In this document: piece by piece, positions 43,401 through 50,093 of the stretch
How positions within the stretch are numbered: position 1 is the stretch's first letter
Layout: each line of letters opens with the position of its first letter
Assembly (NCBI RefSeq): GCF_003480915.1
Contig: NZ_QUKD01000011.1
Coordinates: forward strand, 16,559-80,558
Origin: Parabacteroides sp. TM07-1AC
GTDB taxonomy: Bacteria > Bacteroidota > Bacteroidia > Bacteroidales > Tannerellaceae
Length of the DNA: 64,000 nt
Direction: 5' to 3'
Position numbers and translations under genes: made by a program
Notes under the pieces: generated by a model
Database searches by the model: none
Told to the model about the DNA's origin: nothing
Seen by the model: the letters and a program-made list of their open reading frames with translations, nothing else

Positions 43401-43731
43401 GACAGACAGTTGGCTGGATCGCTGGACTCCGGAAAATCCGGATGCCACTTATCCTCGTCTGACGATCAGCAGTTCCAGCAGAAACTATATGACATCTTCT
43501 TTTTGGGCACAGAATGCTTCTTATCTGAAGCTGAGGAATCTGCAAATCGGTTATACCTTGCCGCAGAATATTCTGACCAATACGGGACTATCTAAACTAA
43601 GACTGTATTGCAGTATTGATAACTTATTTACAATCACAGGTTTCGACGGTCTGGATCCGGAAATGATCACGACTAAGACCTATTATCCTCTGACCAGAAA
43701 CTACTCCTTTGGCGTTAATGTATCATTTTAA
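40471..43731 (+). CDS. SusC-like TonB-dependent transporter with STN domain
   Basis: 1086 residues. Short N-terminal signal, then an STN domain (TYQFKETSLKAALKEVEKQL to SWSIQGK-like MIVISKKE) that contacts FecR. A CarboxypepD-like domain (ISGVIKDAAGEPIIGANVVE) follows, then the SusC box LSEVVVVGYGTQKKVNLTGA, plug (SISVLKDAAASSIYGVRAAN) and barrel ending LTRNYSFGVNVSF. It imports oligosaccharides with the SusD partner encoded 18 bp downstream. The neighbouring GH29 fucosidase suggests fucosylated host glycans. Confidence 0.96.
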   Translation: MTYKKHVGRSLIMALLLSGSLTMDAQKVTYQFKETSLKAALKEVEKQLQYSIIYKKDVVNEDKLITKNFEDAPVEEVLASILGEDLTWSIQGKMIVISKKETGQNTKVQQQKQKRISGVIKDAAGEPIIGANVVEKGTTNGTVTDMDGKFTLDVQDKGVLQVSYIGYLTQELSVSGKSSFNVIMVDDSQNLSEVVVVGYGTQKKVNLTGAVSTVKSEMLENRTTSNPVNMLTGQIAGVTIVQNTGQPGADAGNLRVRGIGTLGNAEAMVVIDGVESSMANVDPNDIESISVLKDAAASSIYGVRAANGVILITTKRGAVGKPVVSYNGYIGWQAACRLPNYLDSYNYATLLNEAYRNDGSNAPFQDTDLEKIRLGNDPDHFANSNQVNALLSESGLFHNHHLSVIGGNEGIRYSLTAGFHKKDGLIPNVSYNRFNIRSNVDAKINNRLDVALNISASRDDRMAPATSTVSDPDTDMYYIMYHAFRETPVTPIQFSNGNYGLFLNEHNSVAEARNSGVSHVYNNNFQGNASFVYKIMDGLNLRGNAAATYYLKDTHVFQKKMNFYTADSEDPIKSSRSQVKNIDKKSLELNLQAYLDYDKTFGKHGVKALLGYSQIHNEYRLLSALRKDLPTNNMIGEINAGDVTTQETEGTSVAYALRSVFGRVNYDFDSRYLFEANVRYDGSSRFPKNNRFGVFPSFSVGWRLSEESFFNADWVDNLKVRASWGQLGNQEIDDYSFYNTYAFGYDCSFGNALYSGISINDVMANTAITWEKTNQTDIGIDADFWGGKLSFTGDFFIKNTNAILLKLPIPDIVGVDAPMQNAGKVRNTGVELAFTHRNQVNDFKYSTSFNFSYIHNEITDLSGGDTPGRSVGDPVDNIYGYVCDGIFKSQEEIDNSPKQIWGAQPGDLKYRDLDGNKTVDQNDRQSLGSTFPKINFGLRLNFEYKNFDLTALLQGAGMVKGIVKDEIGKAFYNGGKVTDSWLDRWTPENPDATYPRLTISSSSRNYMTSSFWAQNASYLKLRNLQIGYTLPQNILTNTGLSKLRLYCSIDNLFTITGFDGLDPEMITTKTYYPLTRNYSFGVNVSF

Positions 43732-43748
43732 TAGAAAGTAAGCTTATT

Positions 43749-45278
43749 ATGAAAATCAAACATATATTATTGGCCTCTGTTTTGTTGACAGGCATGCTGA
43801 CCGGATGTAATAATAATTTCCTGGAAGAAATTCCCCGGGATGAATTATCTGACGCTTCATTCTGGAAGAGTCAGGATGATGTGGAAAAATTCACGACTTC
43901 TTTATACAGATATACCCTGGAACCGGGGAATTTCGTGATCATGCTGGACGGCTATACGGATAATGCCGTTCCGGTTCATGTGTATAATGCCCAGGGAGAG
44001 ATTTCCGCCGGTACGGCAACTTCTTCCAACTCTCATTTTCAACAGGTCTGGCAAACGACTTATCAGGGTATCCGCCGCTGTAATGTGTGCCTGCAGAATA
44101 TAGACCAGGTTGAAATGGATGAAGCAGACAAGAATGTCTATAAGGGGGAAGTTTATTTCATGCGCGGATATTTCTATGCGACATTGCTCCGTTTGTATGG
44201 CGGGGTTCCATTGCTCGAAAAACCGTTGGAACTGAATGAGGCAATTCCAGCCCGTAACACCGAGGAAGAGGTCTATAATTTTGTGATTGCAGATCTGGAT
44301 AAAGCGGCCTCTTTGCTTCCGGAAAAACAGGCTGAGGTAGGTCGTGCGACGAAAGGGGCGGCTCTGGCTGAAAAGGCGGTCATCAGTAATTTCATGAATA
44401 AATATGAGGATGCCGCCAGGTATGCTAAAGCGGTGATGGATATGAATGTCTATTCTCTGTATCCCAACTATGGCGATCTGTTTTCTCCGGATCATGAAAA
44501 TAACCAGGAGGTGATCTTTGACCACCAGTATATGGAAAATGCCAAAGATTTTGACCTGGGCAGCTGGATCGACCAGTATTTCGCACCCCAGATGATGGGT
44601 GGATGGGAAGCGATGTCTCCCGCCAAAGATCTGATCGACTTGTATGAATGTAAGGATGGTAAATCGATCGGGGAGTCGGCGCTTTACGATGAGAATAATC
44701 CGTTTGCTAACCGCGATCCCCGCTTGGATTATACGATCCTGTACGACGGCAGCGAGATTGCCGGTAAAACATATAGTTCCGGTGCTGCTTTAGGTAACTC
44801 GACCCGTACGGGGTATTCTATCCGGAAATATGTGAATCCGAAAAATGATGGAATGAACTATCCGGGATGGACGAATTTTATCTATATTCGTTATGCTGAA
44901 ATCCTGTTGATCTATGCCGAAGCTCAGAATGAAGTTTCGGGACCGGATGCCAGTGTATACGAGGCGGTGAACGATGTGCGTGCCCGCGTGGATCTTCCTC
45001 CTTTATCGGACAATCTGACTAAGGAACAAATGCGTGAAGCAATCCGTAAAGAGAAACGTGTGGAATTTGCCTTCGAAGGGGTTTATCTCTATGATACACG
45101 TCACTGGAAGACGACGGAAGCGGCTGTGACGAAGCCTGTCTACGGTAAGAGAGTAGATGGTGAATATGTATGGGTGGAAACACGTAAATTTGATCCTGAA
45201 CGGGATTATCTGTGGGCTATTCCGTTGAATGAAATCGACCTGTCCAAAGGTTCTCTGGTTCAGAATCCGGGATGGTAA
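43749..45278 (+). CDS. SusD-like surface glycan-binding lipoprotein (RagB/SusD)
   Basis: 509 residues. Lipoprotein signal (LASVLLTGMLTGCNNN); SusD-family N-terminus FLEEIPRDELSDASFWKSQD; TPR-like core with YFMRGYFYATLLRLYGGVPL and NDVRARVDLPPLSDN; C-terminal KRVEFAFEGVYLYDTRHWK and LWAIPLNEIDLSKGSLVQNP. It captures the glycan above the SusC barrel. Same operon as SusC and the fucosidase. Confidence 0.95.
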   Translation: MKIKHILLASVLLTGMLTGCNNNFLEEIPRDELSDASFWKSQDDVEKFTTSLYRYTLEPGNFVIMLDGYTDNAVPVHVYNAQGEISAGTATSSNSHFQQVWQTTYQGIRRCNVCLQNIDQVEMDEADKNVYKGEVYFMRGYFYATLLRLYGGVPLLEKPLELNEAIPARNTEEEVYNFVIADLDKAASLLPEKQAEVGRATKGAALAEKAVISNFMNKYEDAARYAKAVMDMNVYSLYPNYGDLFSPDHENNQEVIFDHQYMENAKDFDLGSWIDQYFAPQMMGGWEAMSPAKDLIDLYECKDGKSIGESALYDENNPFANRDPRLDYTILYDGSEIAGKTYSSGAALGNSTRTGYSIRKYVNPKNDGMNYPGWTNFIYIRYAEILLIYAEAQNEVSGPDASVYEAVNDVRARVDLPPLSDNLTKEQMREAIRKEKRVEFAFEGVYLYDTRHWKTTEAAVTKPVYGKRVDGEYVWVETRKFDPERDYLWAIPLNEIDLSKGSLVQNPGW

Positions 45279-45297
45279 AATAAAGAATTGAAAGCAT

Positions 45298-46788
45298 ATG
45301 AATTATCGGTTTATCATTATACTGTTGTTTATTGTGTCTCCGGCCCGAATGCTTCGGGCTCAGGAGATTGTTCCGGCCGATTGTCCCAATCAGACGCAAT
45401 TGGAGATGCAGAAGCGGGGGTATGGGATGTTCATTCATTTTGGAGTCAATACGTTTGATGAAAAAGAATGGTCGGATGGGACGATCCCTGTGGATAAGTA
45501 CCGACCGGATTCATTGGACTGTGACCAATGGGTACGTGTGGCACGGGATGCAGGCTTTCGGTATGTCCTTTTGGTTACCAAGCATCATGATGGTTTCTGT
45601 CTGTGGGATAGCCGTTATACAACGTATGATGTTGCTTCTTCACCGGTAAAAACAGATGTGGTGAAGGCTGTCTCTGATGCCTGTAAGAAATATGGCTTGC
45701 AATTTGCCATTTATTATTCTCTTTGGGATCGTCATGAGCCGGTTTATCAGAATGCTGATTTTGGAGAGTATATCGATTATATGTCGAATCAGTTGACGGA
45801 ACTGCTGACTAATTACGGTCCGGTTTGTGAAGTCTGGTTTGACGGCGGATGGGATAAGAAGCCGGAAGAGTGGCGATTGCCTGAAATCTATTCACTGGTC
45901 AAAAGGCTTCAACCCCATTGTGCTGTCGGGGTGAATCACACGATTGTCCTGAAGGAAGGGGAACGGGAGTTTGCGTTACCCGACTCTATGATCGTCGATA
46001 ACAAATACACCTTTCAATATTTCCCCGGCGATTTCCGGCTTTGGGATCCGAAGATTGCTCATAAACAGGATAAAAAGCAGTATTTACATGATGGTCGGTC
46101 TTATTATCTGCCTTTTGAGCATACGCTTTGTATCAGTAAGGCATGGAACTGGTTCCAGAAAAAAGCACTTTCTCCCGTTCGTGACCTGGATGAACTGGAA
46201 GAGTTGTTTTACTGGTGTACGGATAATGATAATACATTGGTGGTAAATGTTCCGCCGGACCAGACCGGTCGTATCAGGGAGCATGAGGCTAACGCGGTGA
46301 TTGCTTTGGGTAAACGGTTGGGTATTAAAAAAGGGGAACCACTTCCCCGGAACGGCTCTTTTCTGTCTTTACAATCGCCGGCTTTTGCCAGTTCCGTCTA
46401 TGAGAATAACGAGTTGTTGTATGGGGCGGCATTGGCTACTGACGGAGGTATGCAGACTCGTTGGGCTGCTGCAGATACGACTGCTCTATTGACTATTCCA
46501 CTGGACAAGGACAAGCCTTTCAATAAGATTGTCATTTTTGAATATTGTGATACTCAGAATGGTGAAGACGGATTTTCCAATTATCGGACTAACCGGATAC
46601 AATCATACCGGATCGAGATTGAAAAGAATGGGCAGTGGGAGGCCGTATATGTCTCCGACGAACCGATGGGCGATTGTAAAGTCATCCGTTTCCCTTATCC
46701 TTACCAGACTTCACAGATACGTCTGAATGTTACCAAGGCTTCGGCTCCTCCTTCCGTATATGAATTTAATGTGATATACAAAGAATAA
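45298..46788 (+). CDS. GH29 alpha-L-fucosidase with C-terminal discoidin-like domain
   Basis: 496 residues. Signal peptide 1-22 (IIILLFIVSPARMLRAQ). GH29 barrel: RGYGMFIHFGVNTFDEKEW, YVLLVTKHHDGFCLWDSRY, and the nucleophile Asp in VCEVWFDGGWD; EELFYWCTDNDNTLVVNVPP is typical too. The C-terminal ~130 residues (NKIVIFEYCDTQNGEDGF, QSYRIEIEKNGQWEAVY) form an F5/8-type carbohydrate-binding module. It releases terminal alpha-fucose from host-type glycans in the periplasm. Third gene of the first PUL. Confidence 0.94.
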   Translation: MNYRFIIILLFIVSPARMLRAQEIVPADCPNQTQLEMQKRGYGMFIHFGVNTFDEKEWSDGTIPVDKYRPDSLDCDQWVRVARDAGFRYVLLVTKHHDGFCLWDSRYTTYDVASSPVKTDVVKAVSDACKKYGLQFAIYYSLWDRHEPVYQNADFGEYIDYMSNQLTELLTNYGPVCEVWFDGGWDKKPEEWRLPEIYSLVKRLQPHCAVGVNHTIVLKEGEREFALPDSMIVDNKYTFQYFPGDFRLWDPKIAHKQDKKQYLHDGRSYYLPFEHTLCISKAWNWFQKKALSPVRDLDELEELFYWCTDNDNTLVVNVPPDQTGRIREHEANAVIALGKRLGIKKGEPLPRNGSFLSLQSPAFASSVYENNELLYGAALATDGGMQTRWAAADTTALLTIPLDKDKPFNKIVIFEYCDTQNGEDGFSNYRTNRIQSYRIEIEKNGQWEAVYVSDEPMGDCKVIRFPYPYQTSQIRLNVTKASAPPSVYEFNVIYKE

Positions 46789-46815
46789 AACAGGAAGTTC
46801 CCTGGGTATAGATAA

Positions 46816-46858
46816 AAAAGTGCCTCTCTAAAGTTAAAACCAAAGGGGGGCACTTCTG
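46816..46858. terminator. Bidirectional terminator between GH29 and Fic genes
   Basis: Stem AAGTGCC.../...GGCACTT (about 46818-46827 and 46847-46856). T-runs lie on both flanks: AAAAAA before on plus (TTTTTT on minus) and CTTCTGTTT after. Confidence 0.7.
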
Positions 46859-46881
46859 TTTATCCGTTTATTCGTTATAAC

Positions 46882-47775
46882 CTATTTTGAAGTATTGAAG
46901 CATTGAAGTATTGTTTTAAATTTATCCTGTGCAGTCAGGCAGGTATCGACAAGATATTCATGTGCTCTGTCCCATTCCTGCAAACCACGGTAATAGAACC
47001 ATTTTAAATCTTCGTCTATGATGAAAGGTACAATGTTATTACTCAGGCATTCTTTAAACATGATCAGGCGTCCTACGCGGCCGTTTCCATCCTGAAAGGG
47101 GTGGATACATTCAAATTCTCTATGGAAGCCGATGACGTCTTCAATGGTTTTATTGCTTATGGCATTATAATTCGCCAGAAGCGTTTTAATCTGGGAGGAC
47201 ACTTCTTCGGGGGGACAGGTTTTATTCCCTCCGACTTCGTTGGGGAGCTTTTTATAGTCACCCACCAGGAACCAGTCTTTCCTGCTATCGGAAGTTCCGG
47301 ACTTTAATGTATAATGGAGTTCTTTTATGAAAGTTTCTGTCAACTTTTTGGTTTTAGCTTTTTCGATAATCATGTCGATACATCTGAAATGGTTGGTTGT
47401 CTCGATTATATCATCGACATTTATCGTTTCGTTTGTTGCTCCGATTGTATTGGTTTCAAAGATGAATCGTGTCTGATCGTGGGTTAGCCGGCTTCCTTCG
47501 ATATGATTTGAATTATAAGTGAGATCTACTTGAACACGATGGTATATTCCCCCGTTCAGTTTCATATCTTTTTGTTCTTTGAGTATATTAAGCAGTGGGT
47601 TTTCACTGAATCTTTTTGGCTTTTGGGAATCAGGAATCACCGCATCTTCCGGAATATTCCAGGTTTTTCCGGTTAGGAAAGCACCGGCTATTTTTCCTGT
47701 GGCACAATAATTGCGTACAGTCCTTTCAGGAAGATTCTGTTTTTTCGCAAATTCGCTGACTGAGTAATATTTCAT
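46882..47775 (-). CDS. Fic-domain protein with N-terminal HTH (AMPylation-type)
   Basis: 297 residues. The N-terminus is an HTH (MKYYSVSEFAKKQNLPERTV, RNYCATGKIAGAF) of excisionase/MerR type. The inhibitory motif S-x-x-x-E-G is at 89-94 (SNHIEGS), and the Fic loop HPFQDGNGRVGR at 225-236 is fully canonical. Class II-like Fic proteins transfer AMP or similar groups to target proteins and are held inactive by the Glu of the first motif. The HTH plus twin palindromes in the promoter suggests self-regulation. Target unknown. Confidence 0.92.
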   Translation of the reverse strand: MKYYSVSEFAKKQNLPERTVRNYCATGKIAGAFLTGKTWNIPEDAVIPDSQKPKRFSENPLLNILKEQKDMKLNGGIYHRVQVDLTYNSNHIEGSRLTHDQTRFIFETNTIGATNETINVDDIIETTNHFRCIDMIIEKAKTKKLTETFIKELHYTLKSGTSDSRKDWFLVGDYKKLPNEVGGNKTCPPEEVSSQIKTLLANYNAISNKTIEDVIGFHREFECIHPFQDGNGRVGRLIMFKECLSNNIVPFIIDEDLKWFYYRGLQEWDRAHEYLVDTCLTAQDKFKTILQCFNTSK

Positions 47776-47784
47776 AAGCGTAAA

Positions 47785-47854
47785 TTGCCGTTATCGGCAA
47801 GAAATGTGTGTATTTTAGATGCAAATATATCGATTTCTTGCCGATAACGGCAAA
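47785..47854 (-). promoter_or_regulatory. Fic promoter with two TTGCCG-N4-CGGCAA operators
   Basis: Promoter TTTG (47851-47854), 21 bp, TATATTTG (47822-47829) on the minus strand. Operator 1 TTGCCG-TTAT-CGGCAA at 47785-47800 lies in the 5' leader; operator 2 TTGCCG-ATAA-CGGCAA at 47838-47853 covers the -33 box. They are also inverted copies of each other over 21 bp (47785-47805 versus 47833-47853). Confidence 0.85.
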
Positions 47855-47875
47855 ATTACCTCGAAAAATCGTGTG

Positions 47876-48877
47876 TCAGATAACTTCGTTCAAGTCCAGA
47901 TAACCGAATTGTATATCGTCATCCATGCACATAATGATTCGGTTGTTGTCTTCGTCATAACAGAAGCGGACTATTCTGTAACCTGTTTCCAATGTTTTTA
48001 GATAATCTCCGTTTAGGTTGAATACAAGAAATTTGGTCGGGTAGTAGGCTTCTGTGCGATGGTCTCCTCCGGAATAGGAAGCAATGATTTTGTCACCGCA
48101 AACGTTTACATTCCAGTAATGGCTGATATCTGAACTGTCGGCTGTCCAATCGGGACCGTAAATGTTGCATATCAGATCTCCGTCGAGATTACAGATTGTC
48201 ATCAGGTCATGCCGGCTATAACATTGCAAATACATATTATGCTCTGTAGATACGGTAGAGGTAAATCGAACTTTCTTTATATCGGGATGTTCATATGTCA
48301 TTAGTTCTATTTCTCCTGTGGCCATGTTCCATTTGGCTATATAAGGTTTAAAATTGTTTGTACCTATAGGTTTTATTACCCGGCCTATGCATAGAGTATC
48401 ACTGATATATTGATATGTATCGGGAAACAAACTTGCTTTCATTTCCATTTTAACATCCGGCATATAATTCGGATTGGCTAGAATACTATCCGGATTATAA
48501 CTGAATATCTTTCGTTTACCATGGTCCGTTACGTAAATTCTGCTGTGAGCCTTGTCATATTCCACATGGCCTACAATTGTTATTTCCCCGGGTCCCTGGC
48601 CTTTATAAGCGGTACTGGCAAGGTAGTGGAAATCATTTTTGTCAAATAGGTGTATTTGCTGGTCTGGTGATTCATAGTCGGTTATGATCAGGTATTTGTC
48701 TGCGATATAGGGCAGGGAGGTTCGACCTATCAGAACATCTTCGATCTCAATCTCCCTGACCTTATCCCGGACATTAACGATGTTATTTCGGCTTTTCTGG
48801 TATTTTTCCGTATCAGTTTTTTGGGTGCAACCACAGAATAGTGTGATTAGCAACAGGTAACTTAGTATATTTTTCAT
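47876..48877 (-). CDS. Six-bladed beta-propeller lipoprotein (BF3164-like), solitary
   Basis: 333 residues. Lipoprotein signal (LLLITLFCGCTQK). Propeller repeats include YLIITDYESPDQQIHLFDKN, AYKGQGPGEITIVGH, IYVTDHGKRKIFSYN, and the end DDDIQFGYLDLNEVI matches the gene at 37399. Middle: NPNYMPDVKMEMKASLFPDT. It has its own promoter region (-7-like TACATTCG). Function unknown; no NVEALA gene adjacent. Confidence 0.83.
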   Translation of the reverse strand: MKNILSYLLLITLFCGCTQKTDTEKYQKSRNNIVNVRDKVREIEIEDVLIGRTSLPYIADKYLIITDYESPDQQIHLFDKNDFHYLASTAYKGQGPGEITIVGHVEYDKAHSRIYVTDHGKRKIFSYNPDSILANPNYMPDVKMEMKASLFPDTYQYISDTLCIGRVIKPIGTNNFKPYIAKWNMATGEIELMTYEHPDIKKVRFTSTVSTEHNMYLQCYSRHDLMTICNLDGDLICNIYGPDWTADSSDISHYWNVNVCGDKIIASYSGGDHRTEAYYPTKFLVFNLNGDYLKTLETGYRIVRFCYDEDNNRIIMCMDDDIQFGYLDLNEVI

Positions 48878-48977
48878 ACAAATATTGATTTATAGTCTTT
48901 GATGTCGTAAATATAGAGATAATTACGAATGTATCGTAGATTTGAGGCTATAAATCTTCCTTTTTAAGAAGAAATAC

Positions 48978-49007
48978 TTGTTTCCAAAGGTATTATTTCT
49001 ATTTTTG
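48978..49007 (+). promoter_or_regulatory. Promoter of the ion channel gene
   Basis: TTG (48978-48980), 19 bp, TATTTTTG (49000-49007), fitting the Bacteroidetes consensus; 22 bp before the ATG at 49030. Confidence 0.7.
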
Positions 49008-49029
49008 TAATTAAACACCGTAATAATTT

Positions 49030-49902
49030 ATGGAACAGCAAAAAACGGGTCTGCTACAGACGGTAAAAAATAAGATAAATGCATTCCTTCATGATAAAGA
49101 GCTGAAAGAGAAACTGTATGTGATCATTTTTGAATCGGATACGCCAAAGGGGAAACTGTTCGATGTCTTTCTGATCGGTTTTATCATTATGAGTGTCCTG
49201 GTCGTGATACTGGAGAGTGTGGTGACTTTTTCGGATCATTTCAGGCTGGCGCTTCAGATACTGGAATATGTGTTTACCGGCTTTTTTACTTTTGAGTATC
49301 TGGTGCGTATCTATTGCTCGCCGAAACCCAGGAAGTATATTTTCAGTTTTTTCGGTATTGTCGATTTACTGGCCACCTTGCCGTTATACCTCGGGTTTAT
49401 ATTTACCAGTGCGCGTTATTTGCTGATCATTCGTACTTTTCGCCTGATTCGTGTTTTCCGTGTGTTCAAGCTGTTTAATTTTCTGGAAGAAGGAAATTTG
49501 TTGCTGGTCTCCCTGCGGCTGAGCAGCCGTAAGATATTTGTTTTCTTCTTTTTCGTCTTGATCCTGGTGACCTCGATCGGAACGATTATGTTTATGGTGG
49601 AGGGGACGCAACCGAATACCCAGTTCAATAATATCCCCAATTGTATCTATTGGGCAATCGTTACCATGACAACTGTCGGTTATGGAGATATAACGCCTGT
49701 TACACCTGTCGGCCGGTTTATCTCTGCCTGCGTGATGCTGATCGGTTATACGATCATTGCTGTTCCGACCGGAATTGTCTCAGCCACAATGATCAAGGAA
49801 CACCGGCGGAGAAGTGAACTGAGATGTCCGCATTGTTTCCGGACCGGGCATGAGGAGGAAGCAAAATATTGTAAATATTGCGGAGGGAAACTGGAGGAAT
49901 AA
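49030..49902 (+). CDS. Voltage-gated-type potassium channel with zinc ribbon
   Basis: 290 residues. Six transmembrane helices: S1 near IGFIIMSVLVVILES, S4 with Arg at every third position (YLLIIRTFRLIRVFRVFKL), pore with selectivity filter MTTVGYGDI, then S6 (ACVMLIGYTIIAVPTGIVS). The C-terminal tail carries CPHC...CKYC, a rubredoxin-like zinc ribbon. Controls K+ flux across the inner membrane. Independent of the PUL neighbours. Confidence 0.9.
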   Translation: MEQQKTGLLQTVKNKINAFLHDKELKEKLYVIIFESDTPKGKLFDVFLIGFIIMSVLVVILESVVTFSDHFRLALQILEYVFTGFFTFEYLVRIYCSPKPRKYIFSFFGIVDLLATLPLYLGFIFTSARYLLIIRTFRLIRVFRVFKLFNFLEEGNLLLVSLRLSSRKIFVFFFFVLILVTSIGTIMFMVEGTQPNTQFNNIPNCIYWAIVTMTTVGYGDITPVTPVGRFISACVMLIGYTIIAVPTGIVSATMIKEHRRRSELRCPHCFRTGHEEEAKYCKYCGGKLEE

Positions 49903-49913
49903 AATAAAAGGTC

Positions 49914-49940
49914 TATATTTGCAGTGTTTAACCGATTAAA
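49914..49940 (+). promoter_or_regulatory. GH38 promoter with palindromic operator 1
   Basis: -7 TATATTTG (49914-49921); the palindrome-like TTTAACCGATTAAA (49927-49940) covers the expected transcript start. LacI/GntR-type repressors use A/T-flanked CCG/CGG sites (family knowledge). Confidence 0.65.
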
Positions 49941-50012
49941 TAGCCTATGGGCAAACCTATTACTCGGAAAAAAAATTCTGTTGGTTTATTAATAGGCGGT
50001 CGGTGTTATTAA

Positions 50013-50040
50013 TAGCTTTGGCATCAAAGCTAAATTTTTT
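50013..50040 (+). terminator. Intrinsic terminator or attenuator in the GH38 leader
   Basis: Stem TAGCTTTG (50013-50020), loop GCAT, CAAAGCTA (50025-50032), followed by AATTTTTT. It lies after the promoter and 54 bp before the GH38 start, so it can end the channel transcript or attenuate GH38. Confidence 0.7.
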
Positions 50041-50049
50041 GCCGGATAT

Positions 50050-50063
50050 TTTAATCGGTTAAA
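50050..50063 (+). promoter_or_regulatory. Palindromic operator 2 of the GH38 gene
   Basis: TTTAATCGGTTAAA is the exact reverse complement of operator 1; centres are 123 bp apart, allowing DNA looping. Confidence 0.65.
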
Positions 50064-50093
50064 TATAAAATTCAAATAACAAATGAACAGATC

